Shown here in pieces: positions 16,766 to 27,779 of a stretch of 64,000 nucleotides of DNA (its first letter is position 1; each line of letters begins with the position of its first letter). The stretch covers positions 117 to 64,116 of the forward strand of contig NZ_SSOJ01000123.1 in assembly GCF_029871205.1 (NCBI RefSeq). Direction: 5' to 3'. The DNA is from Pseudomonas sp. BN417. GTDB lineage: Bacteria; Pseudomonadota; Gammaproteobacteria; Pseudomonadales; Pseudomonadaceae. Position numbers and translations under genes: made by a program. The notes below the pieces were generated by a model that was not told where the DNA came from, ran no database searches, and was given only the letters and a program-made list of their open reading frames with translations.

Positions 16766-17692
16766 CTACAGTCGATGGTTATGGTGGTTGTAGGGCCAGG
16801 ACGTTAGCGTGGCCTGCTCCTGGGCGCCTTGCGCCGGGGCTGCCAGTTCCTCCAAGTGGGTGATGATGTCGTCCGGCTTGAGCACCAGGACATCGCTCTC
16901 CAGTGCGTCGAGCACCATCTCGGCGGTGTTGCCAATCAGGGCGCCGGTCAACCCGGTGCGGGCCACGTTGCCGATCACCGTCAGCGCGGCATTGAGTTTG
17001 CGGGCCATTTGCGGAATAAGGATATCGGCCGCGCCTTCTTCGATATGCAGGCGGTCGTCGTCAATGCCGAACTCCTTTTGCAGTGTCCTGCATTGCTCGC
17101 GGTAGAAATCCTGGATGCTCTCCTTGCGCTGGAATACAGGGTCCCGCGCCGAGAGCATGGGGTAGGGGTGGGCACTCATCATGTGCAGCGCGCTGCCGGC
17201 CAGCTTTGCAATGTCGTGCCCGTGGCTGACGATGCCGGCATGCAGGACGCGGTGTTCGATATCACTGTTGCCCACGTCGACGGCGGCGAGAATGGTGCCA
17301 CTGCTCCATGGTGCAGCGGTTTTCACGATCAGAACCGGGCTGGGGCAATAGCGCAGTAGTTTCCAGTCCTCCGGGGTGAGGATCGACTTCACGAGGGGGT
17401 TATCGGGCAGGTGTTGCTTGATCACCAGTCCGCAGTCCTGCGCCTGCTGTACTGCGATGATGGTCTGGTGTGCGCTGTGGTGCCAGGCCTGCTGGGCGCT
17501 GACACTGAACCCCTCCTTTTCCAGTGTCCCTCCCAGGTCCTGGAGGTGAGAGGAATGGTCGCGGTGCTTGTCGCAAGCCAGCAGATGCAGGTGCGACTGG
17601 GTGGCACTGGCGATCATTCTGGCCCGGTTCAGGACCAGGGTTTCAGGTTGCTGCGGATCCACTACCACCAAGGTGTTACGGATGGTATGCAT
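16766..17692 (-). CDS. tandem universal stress protein (UspE-like)
   Basis: This 308-residue cytoplasmic protein is made of two Usp domains (about 1-130 and 145-285). The second carries the GX2GX9GS/T-like nucleotide loop as IGNVARTGLTGALIGNTAEMVL. Such tandem proteins resemble E. coli UspE and, in Pseudomonas, are induced under oxygen limitation. I see no convincing Anr box upstream. The C-terminal tail ends in a His/Asn-rich stretch, YNHHNHRL. It is monocistronic as far as can be seen. Confidence 0.88.
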   Translation of the reverse strand: MHTIRNTLVVVDPQQPETLVLNRARMIASATQSHLHLLACDKHRDHSSHLQDLGGTLEKEGFSVSAQQAWHHSAHQTIIAVQQAQDCGLVIKQHLPDNPLVKSILTPEDWKLLRYCPSPVLIVKTAAPWSSGTILAAVDVGNSDIEHRVLHAGIVSHGHDIAKLAGSALHMMSAHPYPMLSARDPVFQRKESIQDFYREQCRTLQKEFGIDDDRLHIEEGAADILIPQMARKLNAALTVIGNVARTGLTGALIGNTAEMVLDALESDVLVLKPDDIITHLEELAAPAQGAQEQATLTSWPYNHHNHRL

Positions 17693-18308
17693 GGCTGTCT
17701 TCCCGAGCGGGAGTTCGGTTTTCAGGTGGACGGAGGCACAGTTCTTCTCAGGTGTGTCCCTGTGAGCGCAACGGGGGCAGCGGTTGCCCGCCCTTGCCGC
17801 TCTGTCCGTCGGTCGGAAGCCTATCCACCGATACCTTGCACGCGACAGCCGAAATCAGGATTCGTCGAGTCACTCCGATGTCAATTGCCTGCATCGATCC
17901 GGCGTTGATGATCACGGAACTTCTTCTGGTCATTCATGCAACTGCGGAAGCAGCTTCCACAGCGCAAGCGCTGTTGTTCCACTACATCTACATCGAGAAA
18001 GCGGTGCCATGCCCTGCACATCCGGCCCGGCACCGACGAAGCGACTACTCCCTCGAATTGCGTCCGCGTGAATGCTTGGCGGCTCGGCGCGCACGCCAAG
18101 ACGCCCCGATCATCGATGGGTGATGGGGACTTCGCGGGAAGCAATTAAGGACGAGTGAGTAGGCCCTGCTCGCTCACGGCGAAGTATGGTGGCTGATCGG
18201 AATCACAGCGAGGCAACTGGTCGCCTGGGTTAGGTCATTTTGGGGTGAAGCAAGGGCAGGTTTATTTCGACTTTTCATGGGTAATGAGCGGGCGGCACTT
18301 GGTGCGCA
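17693..18308. other. gap without supported gene
   Basis: This is a 616-bp gap before the repeat array. Short frames on both strands lack ribosome binding sites and a recognisable composition. The promoter of the universal stress gene must lie near 17700-17800 on the minus strand. Nothing else is seen. Confidence 0.5.
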
Positions 18309-19110
18309 TGTGGGGGCGGGTTCATTCGCCAAGGGCGGCGAAGTTGCCGCGGGAAGGGTCGTGGGGCAGACCTGCGGCCTGCTCAGCGATTGAAATCGCC
18401 CCCACAAGGGGTCTGCCTTCAGTCGCTAAGTAATCCCGGAAAGTCGGCTTGTGGAATCGGCCCTTGCGCGATGCTCGGCTGCTGGTGCGCATGGCGCACC
18501 CTACCGGCGCTGTGGGGGCGGGTTCATTCGCCAAGGGCGACGAAGTTGCCCCGGGACGGTCCGTAGGGCAGACCTGCGGCCTGCCCAGCGACTGAAATCG
18601 CCCCTACAAGGGTTACTGCTTCAGCCGCTAAGTAATCTCTGGTAGCCGGATTGCGAAGTCAGCCACTGCGCGGGGGGCAACTGCTGGTACGCATGGCGCA
18701 CCCATACCGGCGCATGTGGGGGCGGGTTCATTCGCCAAGGGCGACGAAGTTGCCGCGGGAAGGGTCGTGGGGCAGACCTGCGGTCTGCTTGGCGATTGAA
18801 ATCGCCCCTACAGGGGTTACTGCTTCAGCCGCTAAGTAATCTCTGGTAGCCGGATTGCGGAGTCAGTCACTGCGCGGGGTTCAACGGCTGGTGCGCATGG
18901 CGCACCCTACCGGCGCTGTGGGGGCGAATTCATTCGCCAAGGGCGACGAAGTTGCCCCGGGACGGTCCGTAGGGCAGACCTGCGGCCTGCTCAGCGATTG
19001 AAATCGCCCCCACAAGGCGTCTGCCTTCAGTCGCTAAGTAATCCCGGAAAGTCGGCTTGTGGAATCGGCCCTTGCGCGATGCTCGGCTGCGGGTGCGCAT
19101 GGCGCACCCG
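18309..19110. repeat. four-copy tandem array, period about 203 bp, of palindromic repeats
   Basis: Four subfamily-B palindromes lie at 18309-18406, 18511-18608, 18715-18812 and 18917-19014. Each has a left arm GGGGGCGGGTTCATTCGCC or close variant, internal GCAGACCTGCGGCCTGC hairpins and a right arm GCGATTGAAATCGCCCC. The spacers between them are also repeated (CTAAGTAATC..., then GTGCGCATGGCGCACC), so the whole unit has been amplified. Units 1 and 4 share the spacer ending TTGTGGAATCGGCCC; units 2 and 3 share another version. Confidence 0.92.
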
Positions 19111-19181
19111 ACCGACTGGTTTCGGCGCTTCATCCAGGTCGCTTGAGGCGTAGCAGGCGGGCCCGTTACTCAGTTCAAACG

Positions 19182-19209
19182 AAAAGCCCCGCGATTGCGG
19201 GGCTTTTTG
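19182..19209 (-). terminator. terminator after nadC
   Basis: AAAAGCCCCGC-GATT-GCGGGGCTTTT is a perfect stem-loop 16 bp after the nadC stop. The flanking A tract becomes the U run on the minus strand. Confidence 0.9.
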
Positions 19210-19224
19210 TTGGCCGGGGTTTGC

Positions 19225-20319
<1,095 letters not shown>

Positions 20320-20394
20320 TTATGGATGACTTCCCATGATCGACGTGTGGCCCAATGTACCCTTCGGAAGGGCGTGGCCTGCGGGAGGCTCGTG

Positions 20395-22677
20395 ATGCAG
20401 AACGACGCGAAGGTGGTGCCTCTGAACAAGGGAGCCGCCCAGCAATCGCCAACCTCACCGGTAGGAAGGCTGCCCGTGGCCTTGATCCAGGTGCGCGACA
20501 AAGTGGCATTGCAGCTGAAGCAGACGCTTCAGGTGCTGTTCGACAATGCCGACGACACCCTCTTCGAGATGGCGGATCGCGCTACCAGCAATGCCGAGCA
20601 GAATGCCTTCTTCGAGGCGATGCGCGATTTGCGGCTCAAGCGCAAGAGCATCGAGCGGACCTTCCTGCAGAACGTCTTCGAGTCACTCTCTTCCCTTAAT
20701 CAGTACGAGATCGGCAAGGCGCCGCAATTGGACGCGGTGTCCTTCGACAGCCTGTCCCTGGTGCAGAACGACGAACTCGAGGAAACCGTGGCCCTGGATG
20801 CCATGGTCGCCAAGGTGATGAGCCGCGACGCGGTTCCCCTGAGCCACCTGACCATTCGCCTCAACACCCTCATCAGCAAGAAGATCGAAGACAAGACCAA
20901 CCCCCTGGGCCCGCGCATGCTCTGCGAGGCCTTCCTCGACGCCTGCCGCAGCCTGGGCGTGGAGATCAAGGTCAAGCTGATCATCCTCAAATTGTTCGAG
21001 AAGTATGTCCTCACGGAGCTGGATCAGTTCTACGCCGAGGCCAACCAGTCGCTGGTCGCTGCCGGCGTGCTGCCGGACCTGCGCTCGGCGGCGCCGCGTC
21101 GCCAGCAGGAACGCGCCAGCGGCGCAGGGCGTTCCGCTCAGACCGGCTCGGGTTCTCCTGCTGGCGGCAGCCAGACGGCCGAGGAGGGCATGCAGGAAGT
21201 CTTCGGTGTGCTTCAGGAGCTGCTTTCCCAGGTTCGCGGCACCGCGCTGCCGCGTCGGGATCACCCGGCCGATGCCGTGCCGGTCAGCAGCATCGACCTG
21301 CTACGCCTGCTCTCGCATCTGCAACAGCACCTGCCGCAGCAGCACAGCGATGACTACGACCTGCGCATCAGCCTTGACCAGTTGCTGACCCGCGCCAGCG
21401 CCCGAAGTGGCCGAGTGCGGGTGGTGGGCCAGGTGGACGATGACGTCATCAACCTGGTGTCCATGCTTTTCGAGTTCATCCTCGACGACCGCACCCTGCC
21501 GGATTCGCTCAAGGCCCTGATCGGCCGCATGCAGATTCCCATGCTGAAGGTCGCGCTGCTGGACAAGACCTTCTTCAGCCGCGGCAGCCATCCGGCGCGC
21601 CGCCTGCTCAACGAGATCGCCTCCGCCGCCCTGGGCTGGGTGGAACAGGACGACGCCCAGCGCGACAGCCTCTACCACCGCATCGAGCAGGTGGTGCAGC
21701 GCCTGCTGAACGATTTCGTCGACGACCCGGCAATCTTCTCCGAGCTGCTGGCGGAATTTCTCGCCTACACCGGCGATGAACGGCGCCGCAGCGAATTGCT
21801 GGAACAGCGCACCCGCGACGCCGAGGAAGGCCGCGCCAAGGCCGAACTGGCGCGTAAACAGGTCGAGGAAGCGCTCAACCAGCGCCTGCTCGGCCGCACC
21901 CTGCCGGAAGTGGTGGTGCGCCTGTTGCAGGAGGCCTGGAGCAAGGTCCTGCTGCTCAGCTGCCTGAAGCACGGCGTGGAGTCGGCCGAATGGCGGGCCG
22001 CCCTGCAGACCATGGACGACCTGGTCTGGAGCGTGGAGTCCCACGAGGCCCCCGAAGCCCGCGCCCGGCTGCTGGAGCTGGTGCCGGGGCTGCTCAAGTC
22101 CCTGCGCGAAGGGCTGGCCAGCGCCGCGTTCGATCCCTTCTCCACCAGCGAATTCTTCAGCCAGCTGGAGGCCCTGCACGTCCAGGGCTTCCAGCGTTTC
22201 CGCAAGCCGGAGCCGGTGGAAGTGCTCGCCGACGACAATCTGGAATCGGCGCCCCTGCTGCTCGACTTGCCGGACGAAGCCGCAACCGAAGCGGGCGAGT
22301 CCGCCCCGGCCATGGTGGCGGTGCTGGAGGAAATAGTCCTGGCCGTGCCGGGCGAGTCCCAGGTCCAGGAACCCGAGGTCAGCCTGGCCGATGACGACGA
22401 GGCCCTGGGCTTCGTCGACAGCCTGCGGGTCGGCAGCTGGGTCGAGTTCCAGGAAGACGAGGAACACAAGCTGCGTTGCAAGCTGGCGGCGCTGATCAAG
22501 CCCACCGGCAAGTACATCTTCGTCAACCGCACCGGCATGAAAGTGCTGGAGAAGACCCGCATGGGTCTGGCCGTGGAGTTCCGCCGCAAGGCGATCCGTT
22601 TGCTGGACGACGCCCTGCTGTTCGACCGTGCCCTGGAGTCGGTGATCGGTAACCTGCGGCGACTCAAGGGTGCTTGA
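20395..22677 (+). CDS. DUF1631 family protein (copy 2)
   Basis: This 760-residue protein starts at the ATG at 20395 (MQNDAKVVPLNKG), preceded by GGGAGG. It is a paralogue of the 803-3103 protein, with shared blocks around residues 150-240 (NPLGP, LIILKLFEKYV, VAAGVLPDLR), FILDD...LP near 370-385, HPARRLLNEIA, and the C-terminal GSWVEF...YIFVNRTG segment. A Gly/Ser/Gln-rich linker lies near 245-270 and an acidic variable region near 620-670. It corresponds in position to P. aeruginosa PA4523, next to nadC and ampD. No enzyme motif is visible and the function is unknown; the C-terminal segment is PilZ-like. Confidence 0.87.
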   Translation: MQNDAKVVPLNKGAAQQSPTSPVGRLPVALIQVRDKVALQLKQTLQVLFDNADDTLFEMADRATSNAEQNAFFEAMRDLRLKRKSIERTFLQNVFESLSSLNQYEIGKAPQLDAVSFDSLSLVQNDELEETVALDAMVAKVMSRDAVPLSHLTIRLNTLISKKIEDKTNPLGPRMLCEAFLDACRSLGVEIKVKLIILKLFEKYVLTELDQFYAEANQSLVAAGVLPDLRSAAPRRQQERASGAGRSAQTGSGSPAGGSQTAEEGMQEVFGVLQELLSQVRGTALPRRDHPADAVPVSSIDLLRLLSHLQQHLPQQHSDDYDLRISLDQLLTRASARSGRVRVVGQVDDDVINLVSMLFEFILDDRTLPDSLKALIGRMQIPMLKVALLDKTFFSRGSHPARRLLNEIASAALGWVEQDDAQRDSLYHRIEQVVQRLLNDFVDDPAIFSELLAEFLAYTGDERRRSELLEQRTRDAEEGRAKAELARKQVEEALNQRLLGRTLPEVVVRLLQEAWSKVLLLSCLKHGVESAEWRAALQTMDDLVWSVESHEAPEARARLLELVPGLLKSLREGLASAAFDPFSTSEFFSQLEALHVQGFQRFRKPEPVEVLADDNLESAPLLLDLPDEAATEAGESAPAMVAVLEEIVLAVPGESQVQEPEVSLADDDEALGFVDSLRVGSWVEFQEDEEHKLRCKLAALIKPTGKYIFVNRTGMKVLEKTRMGLAVEFRRKAIRLLDDALLFDRALESVIGNLRRLKGA

Positions 22678-22706
22678 GCCTGATTCCGGATGCTGTAGTC
22701 ATCCTT

Positions 22707-22804
22707 TGTGGGGGCGAATTCATTCGCTAAGGGTGGCGAAGCTGCCCCTTTCGAGGTCGAAGGGCGAACCTGCGGTTCGCTCAGCGATTGAAATCGCCCC
22801 CACA
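22707..22804. repeat. palindromic repeat, subfamily B
   Basis: The left arm is TGTGGGGGCGAATTCATTCG, an internal CGAACCTGCGGTTCG hairpin follows, and the right arm is GCGATTGAAATCGCCCCC. It lies 30 bp after the DUF1631 stop. Confidence 0.9.
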
Positions 22805-22919
22805 GGAATGTGGCAGTGAGTTCCGCCCGGTGCGCATGGCGCCCCTGACGCTCCTCACGTCTTCACTCGCTAAAATGGCTCCACTGCGCCTAAAGTGGGC
22901 GGCAGACCAAGGAGCCGAC

Positions 22920-23468
22920 ATGCAGCTGGACCCCGCATCCGGTTGGTGCCAGGGCATCAGCCACTGCCCTTCGCCCAACTTCAACTGTCGCCCGCAGGGA
23001 GAAATTTCCCTGCTGGTGATTCACAACATCAGTTTGCCGCCCGGGCAGTTCGGCACGGGGAAGGTGCAGGAGTTCTTTCAGAATTGCCTGAATCCCGACG
23101 AGCATCCCTACTTCGACGGTATCCGCGATCTCAAGGTGTCCGCGCATTTTCTGATCGAGCGCGATGGCGCCATCACCCAATTCGTCTCCTGCAACGAGCG
23201 GGCCTGGCACGCCGGTGTCTCGCTGTTCGATGGGCGGGAGAACTGCAATGACTTCTCCTTGGGGATAGAACTTGAAGGCACCGATGATCAAGCTTTCACG
23301 GAACCCCAGTATGCTGCGCTGATCGCATTGGTGGAGCAGCTGCGGCTTGCCTACCCGGCCATAACGCCGGCGCGCATCTGCGGTCATAGCGATATCGCCC
23401 CGGGACGCAAGACCGATCCGGGGCCTGCATTCGATTGGGCGCGCCTGCGGGCCGCCCTCGCGCCATAG
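22920..23468 (+). CDS. ampD: 1,6-anhydro-N-acetylmuramyl-L-alanine amidase AmpD
   Basis: This 182-residue cytoplasmic zinc amidase recycles anhydromuropeptides and keeps AmpR-dependent beta-lactamase expression low. The start at 22920 (MQLDPASGWCQG) has AAGGAG 9 nt upstream. The expected zinc ligands are His35, His156 and Asp166, with catalytic Glu117 and Lys164, all present (IHN, ELEG, GHSDIAPGRKTDPG). Followed by ampE 15 bp downstream. Confidence 0.97.
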   Translation: MQLDPASGWCQGISHCPSPNFNCRPQGEISLLVIHNISLPPGQFGTGKVQEFFQNCLNPDEHPYFDGIRDLKVSAHFLIERDGAITQFVSCNERAWHAGVSLFDGRENCNDFSLGIELEGTDDQAFTEPQYAALIALVEQLRLAYPAITPARICGHSDIAPGRKTDPGPAFDWARLRAALAP

Positions 23469-23483
23469 GAAGAGGAGGGACCC

Positions 23484-24320
23484 ATGTATTTTCTGGTGCT
23501 GTTGCTGGTGCTCTGGATCGAGAAATTTTCTGCCTGGCGCCGGCATATCCAGCAGGACGGATTCTGGCTGCGCGAACTGGCCAAGGCCGAGGCCAACCCA
23601 CAGCTGGCTGACCGGCCCTGGTTGATCCTGGTGCGGCTGGTGCTGCTGCCCCTGGTGGGGCTGGCACTGCTCCTGCTGCTGGTCGAGCCGGTGGCCTATG
23701 GCTGGCTGGCGCTGCCGGTGCATCTGCTGGTGATCATCTACAGCCTCGGTCGCGGCGACGTGCTGGCCGACCTCGGCCCGTTCCGCGATGCCTGGCGTCG
23801 CGGCGATACCCAGGGCGCCTACCACGTCGCCGAGCGCGACCTCGGCCTGGAGGCGGACGAGGGTGCCGACCTGCTGCAACAGGTGCAGGGCTACCAGCTT
23901 TGGCAGGCCTACGAGGGCTTCTTCGCGGTGATCTTCTGGTACGCGCTGCTCGGCCCGGTAGCGGCCCTGGCCTACCGCCTGCTCGCCCTGGCCTCGGAAA
24001 ATGCCGGCATCCCGGCGCTGCGTGAGCAGGCCGGGATGATTCGCCATGCCTTCGACTGGCTACCGGTCCGGGTGCTGGCTGCCAGCTTCTCCCTGGTGGG
24101 CAACTTCGTCGGCGTCAGCCGCGTGCTGTTGCACGAGCTGCTGAGCTGGGAAATCCCGGCTCGACGCTATATCGAGCTGGCCGGCCGCGCAGCCGCCGAG
24201 CTGCCGGAACCGGTCAGCGGCGACGCCGGCGTGGCGACCCTGGACGCCCTCTGGCAGTTGCTGGTCCGCGCTGCAGTGCTCTGGTACGCCGGTTTCGCCG
24301 TATGGGCCCTGCTGTTCTGA
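23484..24320 (+). CDS. ampE: regulatory signalling membrane protein AmpE
   Basis: This 278-residue inner-membrane protein has helices at the N-terminus (MYFLVLLLVLWIEKF), about residues 50-95, 145-170 and the C-terminus. The cytosolic segment AYHVAERDLGLEADEGADLL and the motif FFAVIFWYALLGPVAALAYR are typical of AmpE/CobD-like proteins. It pairs with AmpD in the peptidoglycan-recycling and beta-lactamase control operon. GAGGAGG precedes the ATG. Confidence 0.94.
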   Translation: MYFLVLLLVLWIEKFSAWRRHIQQDGFWLRELAKAEANPQLADRPWLILVRLVLLPLVGLALLLLLVEPVAYGWLALPVHLLVIIYSLGRGDVLADLGPFRDAWRRGDTQGAYHVAERDLGLEADEGADLLQQVQGYQLWQAYEGFFAVIFWYALLGPVAALAYRLLALASENAGIPALREQAGMIRHAFDWLPVRVLAASFSLVGNFVGVSRVLLHELLSWEIPARRYIELAGRAAAELPEPVSGDAGVATLDALWQLLVRAAVLWYAGFAVWALLF

Positions 24321-24571
24321 TTCCTGTCCCCTCGTCCGCCTGGCACTACCGCCGGGCGGCACCCGCCATGCTTAACCTTTAGTTACAGAAACTCCTGCCG
24401 ATATCGGGTACACAGATGACCGCGCCCGAAATAGCTGACTTGGATCACAGGGATATCTGACAGAACCAAGTGGCCGCCGAGCAGTGTGGGGATACTGCAA
24501 CGCACTGGCCAACTCGCCTGCCAAGGCGGGCGGAGCGCGTCCATAACAATAATGAGAACAGGAGACGTCTC

Positions 24572-26602
24572 GTGAAGACTCTGTTGTATCCTGCCATCGC
24601 GCTGATGAACCGCCTCAGCTTCGGCATGAAGTTCAGTCTGATCAGCGTTCTATTTTTCCTGCCGATGCTGATCACCAACTTCTACCTGGTGCGCGACTCC
24701 TATCGGCAGTACGTCAGCACCCGCTCCGAATTGCAGAGCCTTGACCTCCTGGGCGCCAGCCTCGGCTTGCGTCGTGGCCTGGAAAGCCTCAACGACCTGG
24801 TGCTGATCAACGCGATGATTGGCCAGTCAGGCCAGTCAGGCGACCTGGAAAAACGCATCGCCACGTTGGAGCAGGAACTGCTCGCTACCCTGCAGGGCCT
24901 GGCGCCGGTCGCGTCCGAGGCCGAGCAGGTCGAAGCCTTCAATGCCAAACGCGATGAGCTGCTCTCGGCGCTGCAGGCGGCCAAGGGCGAAACTTCGCTG
25001 CAGAGCAAGAGCGCGATGATCGAGAAGCTGCTGGGCAATTCCCAGGTCTTCATCAAGTTCGTCGCCGCCCAGGCCGGTCTCAGCCAGGACGACCAGGCCG
25101 ACGTCCGCCAGATCACCGAACTGGTCACCACTGCCACGCCCCAGGTCACCATGGCCCTGGGCAAGGGGCGCGCCATCGGCGCCTACTCCCTGGCGCAGGG
25201 CTTCCTCAATTCCGCGGCCAGCACCAAGCTGGATGACCTGCTGCTGGACCTGGAGAAGCTCAACGCCGAGTACGGCCTGAAGATTGCCGACGCCCTGGAC
25301 GGCAGCCCGCGCGCCCACCAGGCGCTGGACGCCCTGACTGCCGCCAGCCGCGCGACCATCAAGCAGAGCGCCACGCTGTTCGAGGACCAGGTCATCATGG
25401 CCGACACCCTCGACTCGCCATGGCAGCAGTTCTACGACCAGGTCAGCACCGCCCTCGATAGGACCTACCAGCTCAACGACGGCTCCCTGGCCTTCCTCAA
25501 GGTCGAACTGGAAGGCCGCCTGGCCGACAAGCGTGTGCAGACCGCGTTGCTGGTGGTGGCGCTGCTGGTGGTGTTCGTCGCCATCCTCTACCTCTACGCG
25601 GGTTTCTACGTGTCCACCCGCACCACCCTGAAGAGCCTGGGCAAGGTGATGGACCAGGTCGCCGCCGGCGACATGACCGTCAGCTTCCGCGCCGAAAGCC
25701 GCGACGAGCTGGGCGAGCTGGGCCAGACCTTCAACGGCACTGTGGTGAAGATCCACGACCTGATCGAACTGGTCGGCCACACGGTGACCGAGGTGGAGCG
25801 CCAGGCCGGGCGGGTCGAGCAGGTCTCCGGCGAAAGCAACCAGGCGGTGGCCGGGCAGCGCAGCCAGATCGAGCAGGTGGCCACGGCCATGAACGAGATG
25901 TCCGCCACCGCCCAGGAAGTGGCGCGCAGCGCGGCAGCCGCAGTGGATAGCGCGCAGAGCGTGAACCAGGAAACCGTCAGCGGCCGGGCCCTGGTGGAGT
26001 CCCAGCTGGGCAGCATCGAGCGGCTGGCCGGCGAGATCGACCAGTCGGTGGCGGTGATCAACCAACTGGCCGCGGACAGCGCTTCCATCAGCCGCGTGCT
26101 GGAGGTGATCAAGGGCATCGCCGAGCAGACCAACCTGCTGGCCCTCAATGCCGCCATCGAGGCGGCCCGTGCCGGCGAGCAGGGTCGTGGCTTTGCCGTG
26201 GTCGCGGACGAGGTGCGCACCCTGGCCAAACGCACCCAGCAATCCACCGAGGAAATCGAGCAGATGATCGCCAGGCTGCAGGGTGGTGTCGGCGCCGCGG
26301 TGAAGGCGATGAGCACCAGCCACCAGATGGCCGACGGCACGGTCAGCCAGTCGGGCAAGGTGCAGGCGGCGCTGGAGAACATCCTCAGCGCGGTGGGCAT
26401 GATCGTCGACCAGAACCAGCAGATCGCCGCTGCAGCCGAGCAGCAGACCGCCGTGGCCCAGGATATCGATCAGAACATCGTCGAGATCAACCACGCCGGC
26501 GAACGCACCGCCGAAGGCGCGAGCCAGACCGAGCGGGCCAGCCGCGAGTTGTCCGGGCAAGTGGCGCAGCTCAAGCAGTTGATCGGCGCCTTCCGGGTCT
26601 GA
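24572..26602 (+). CDS. methyl-accepting chemotaxis protein
   Basis: This 676-residue chemoreceptor starts at a GTG at 24572 preceded by AGGAGA, giving [20 protein letters not shown]1 spans about residues 18-38, and an all-helical periplasmic part of about 280 residues resembles helical-bimodular sensor domains. TM2 lies at about 325-347, then HAMP and a long signalling domain with the conserved hairpin [19 protein letters not shown] near 515. No C-terminal CheR-binding pentapeptide is seen (ends IGAFRV). The ligand is unknown. The place matches PA4520 of P. aeruginosa. Confidence 0.92.
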   Translation: MKTLLYPAIALMNRLSFGMKFSLISVLFFLPMLITNFYLVRDSYRQYVSTRSELQSLDLLGASLGLRRGLESLNDLVLINAMIGQSGQSGDLEKRIATLEQELLATLQGLAPVASEAEQVEAFNAKRDELLSALQAAKGETSLQSKSAMIEKLLGNSQVFIKFVAAQAGLSQDDQADVRQITELVTTATPQVTMALGKGRAIGAYSLAQGFLNSAASTKLDDLLLDLEKLNAEYGLKIADALDGSPRAHQALDALTAASRATIKQSATLFEDQVIMADTLDSPWQQFYDQVSTALDRTYQLNDGSLAFLKVELEGRLADKRVQTALLVVALLVVFVAILYLYAGFYVSTRTTLKSLGKVMDQVAAGDMTVSFRAESRDELGELGQTFNGTVVKIHDLIELVGHTVTEVERQAGRVEQVSGESNQAVAGQRSQIEQVATAMNEMSATAQEVARSAAAAVDSAQSVNQETVSGRALVESQLGSIERLAGEIDQSVAVINQLAADSASISRVLEVIKGIAEQTNLLALNAAIEAARAGEQGRGFAVVADEVRTLAKRTQQSTEEIEQMIARLQGGVGAAVKAMSTSHQMADGTVSQSGKVQAALENILSAVGMIVDQNQQIAAAAEQQTAVAQDIDQNIVEINHAGERTAEGASQTERASRELSGQVAQLKQLIGAFRV

Positions 26603-26610
26603 TCCGGCCC

Positions 26611-26646
26611 CATGAATGAGCCCGCCGCTCGGCGGGCTTGTTCATG
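26611..26646 (+). terminator. terminator after chemoreceptor gene
   Basis: CATGAATGAGCCCGCC and GGCGGGCTTGTTCATG pair around GCTC. The stem is long and GC-rich, 8 bp after the stop, though without a clean T run. Confidence 0.75.
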
Positions 26647-26657
26647 GGCGCTGTTCT

Positions 26658-26751
26658 TGTGGGGGCGAATTCATTCGCTAAGCAGACCGCAGGTCTGCCT
26701 GGGAGCCTGGGGGCAGCTGCGCTGCCCTTAGCGAATGAATTCGCCCCCACA
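26658..26751. repeat. palindromic repeat, subfamily A
   Basis: Perfect arms TGTGGGGGCGAATTCATTCG and its complement enclose two internal hairpins, CAGACCGCAGGTCTG and GGGCAGCTGCGCTGCCC, giving a cloverleaf-like fold. It lies between the chemoreceptor terminator and the 3' end of the tatD-like gene. Confidence 0.93.
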
Positions 26752-26777
26752 ACGAAGAAACCGCCTCATCGCCAGGA

Positions 26778-27551
26778 TTACCAGCCAAACACCTCGCAGG
26801 CATTGCGCGTGCTGGCCTCGGCCAGCTCCTCCGGTGTGACGCCCCTGATTTCAGCCAGGGCTGCGCAGATATCCGGAAGGAATTCCGGGCTGTTGCGCCC
26901 ATAGGGATGCATGGCCGGCGCCATGTCCGGTGAATCGGTCTCCAGCACGATGGCCTCCAGCGGCAACTGCGCCACCACCTTGCGCAGACGGTTGGCCTGG
27001 GGCCAGGTCGGCGCGCCACCGAGGCCGAGGCGGTAGCCCAGTTTGCGGTATTCCTTGGCGTCCTCGACGCTGCCGGCGAAGGCGTGGACTATGCCGGCCC
27101 GCTTGAGGCGGAAGCGCTTCAGGGTGGCGATCACCGCCGCATGGCTGCGCCGGACATGCAGCAGCGCCGGCAGTTCGAACTCCGCCGCCAGGGCCAACTG
27201 CGCCTCGAACAGGCGTTGCTGGCCGTCGCGGTCCAGCTCGGGGATGAAGTAGTCCAGGCCGATCTCGCCCACCGCACAGAGCTTGGGGTGGCCAGCATGG
27301 CGTTGCAGCATTTCGCGCAACTCATCCAGGTGCCCGGCGCGATGCTGCGCCAGGTAGACCGGGTGCAGGCCGAAGGCGGTGTAGAAACCGTCCTCGGCGT
27401 TGGCCAGGTCCCAGACCCGCTGCCAGTTGCCCTGGAACACGCCGAGCAGCACCTGGCGGTGGACGCCCAGGGCGCGGCAGCGCGCCAGCACCTCGCTGCG
27501 GTCGGCATCGAATTCCGGGAAGTCCAGGTGGTTGTGGGTATCGATCAGCAT
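26778..27551 (-). CDS. TatD family metal-dependent hydrolase
   Basis: This 257-residue TIM-barrel metallohydrolase starts at the ATG at 27551 (MLIDTHNHLDFPEF); an ATG four codons upstream at 27563 is possible. Metal ligands appear as HxH near the N-terminus (THNHLDF), Glu in VGEIGLDYF, His in LLHVRRSH, His in IVHAFAGS and Asp in LETDSPDMAP. TatD proteins are DNases/exonucleases acting in nucleic-acid repair or turnover. Its promoter region is shared with the divergent aminotransferase-ABC gene. Confidence 0.92.
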   Translation of the reverse strand: MLIDTHNHLDFPEFDADRSEVLARCRALGVHRQVLLGVFQGNWQRVWDLANAEDGFYTAFGLHPVYLAQHRAGHLDELREMLQRHAGHPKLCAVGEIGLDYFIPELDRDGQQRLFEAQLALAAEFELPALLHVRRSHAAVIATLKRFRLKRAGIVHAFAGSVEDAKEYRKLGYRLGLGGAPTWPQANRLRKVVAQLPLEAIVLETDSPDMAPAMHPYGRNSPEFLPDICAALAEIRGVTPEELAEASTRNACEVFGW

Positions 27552-27779
27552 GCTCGCCAGCATATACCGGCAGTGGCCCCGGAGCATGCCTCTTGCCGGG
27601 GTGTCCGGGCTGTTTCCCGTGGTGCATCCGCTCTGCCTCGGGGCATGGCGCGGGCCTGCGGAAACCGGGTGAAAAACGCTATTGAACACTCGTTCATGCT
27701 GGGCTATGGTTGGCCCACTTGCCGTTTGGCCAATGCAGCCAGGCGGCCCGGATTCCACCATTTTCAATGGGGCTCGGAC

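Noticed and set aside
17881-18144. 87-codon minus-strand frame between the universal stress gene and the repeat array
   Set aside because: No ribosome binding site, no family resemblance and no third-position GC preference like the real genes.
18309-19014. possible CRISPR array
   Set aside because: The four units are palindromic, about 200 bp apart with repeated spacers, and no cas gene is present; a CRISPR array has short repeats and unique spacers.
18245-19133. several 60-70 codon frames in the tandem array
   Set aside because: They are repeat units read as protein, nearly identical to each other in unrelated genomic places and without ribosome binding sites.
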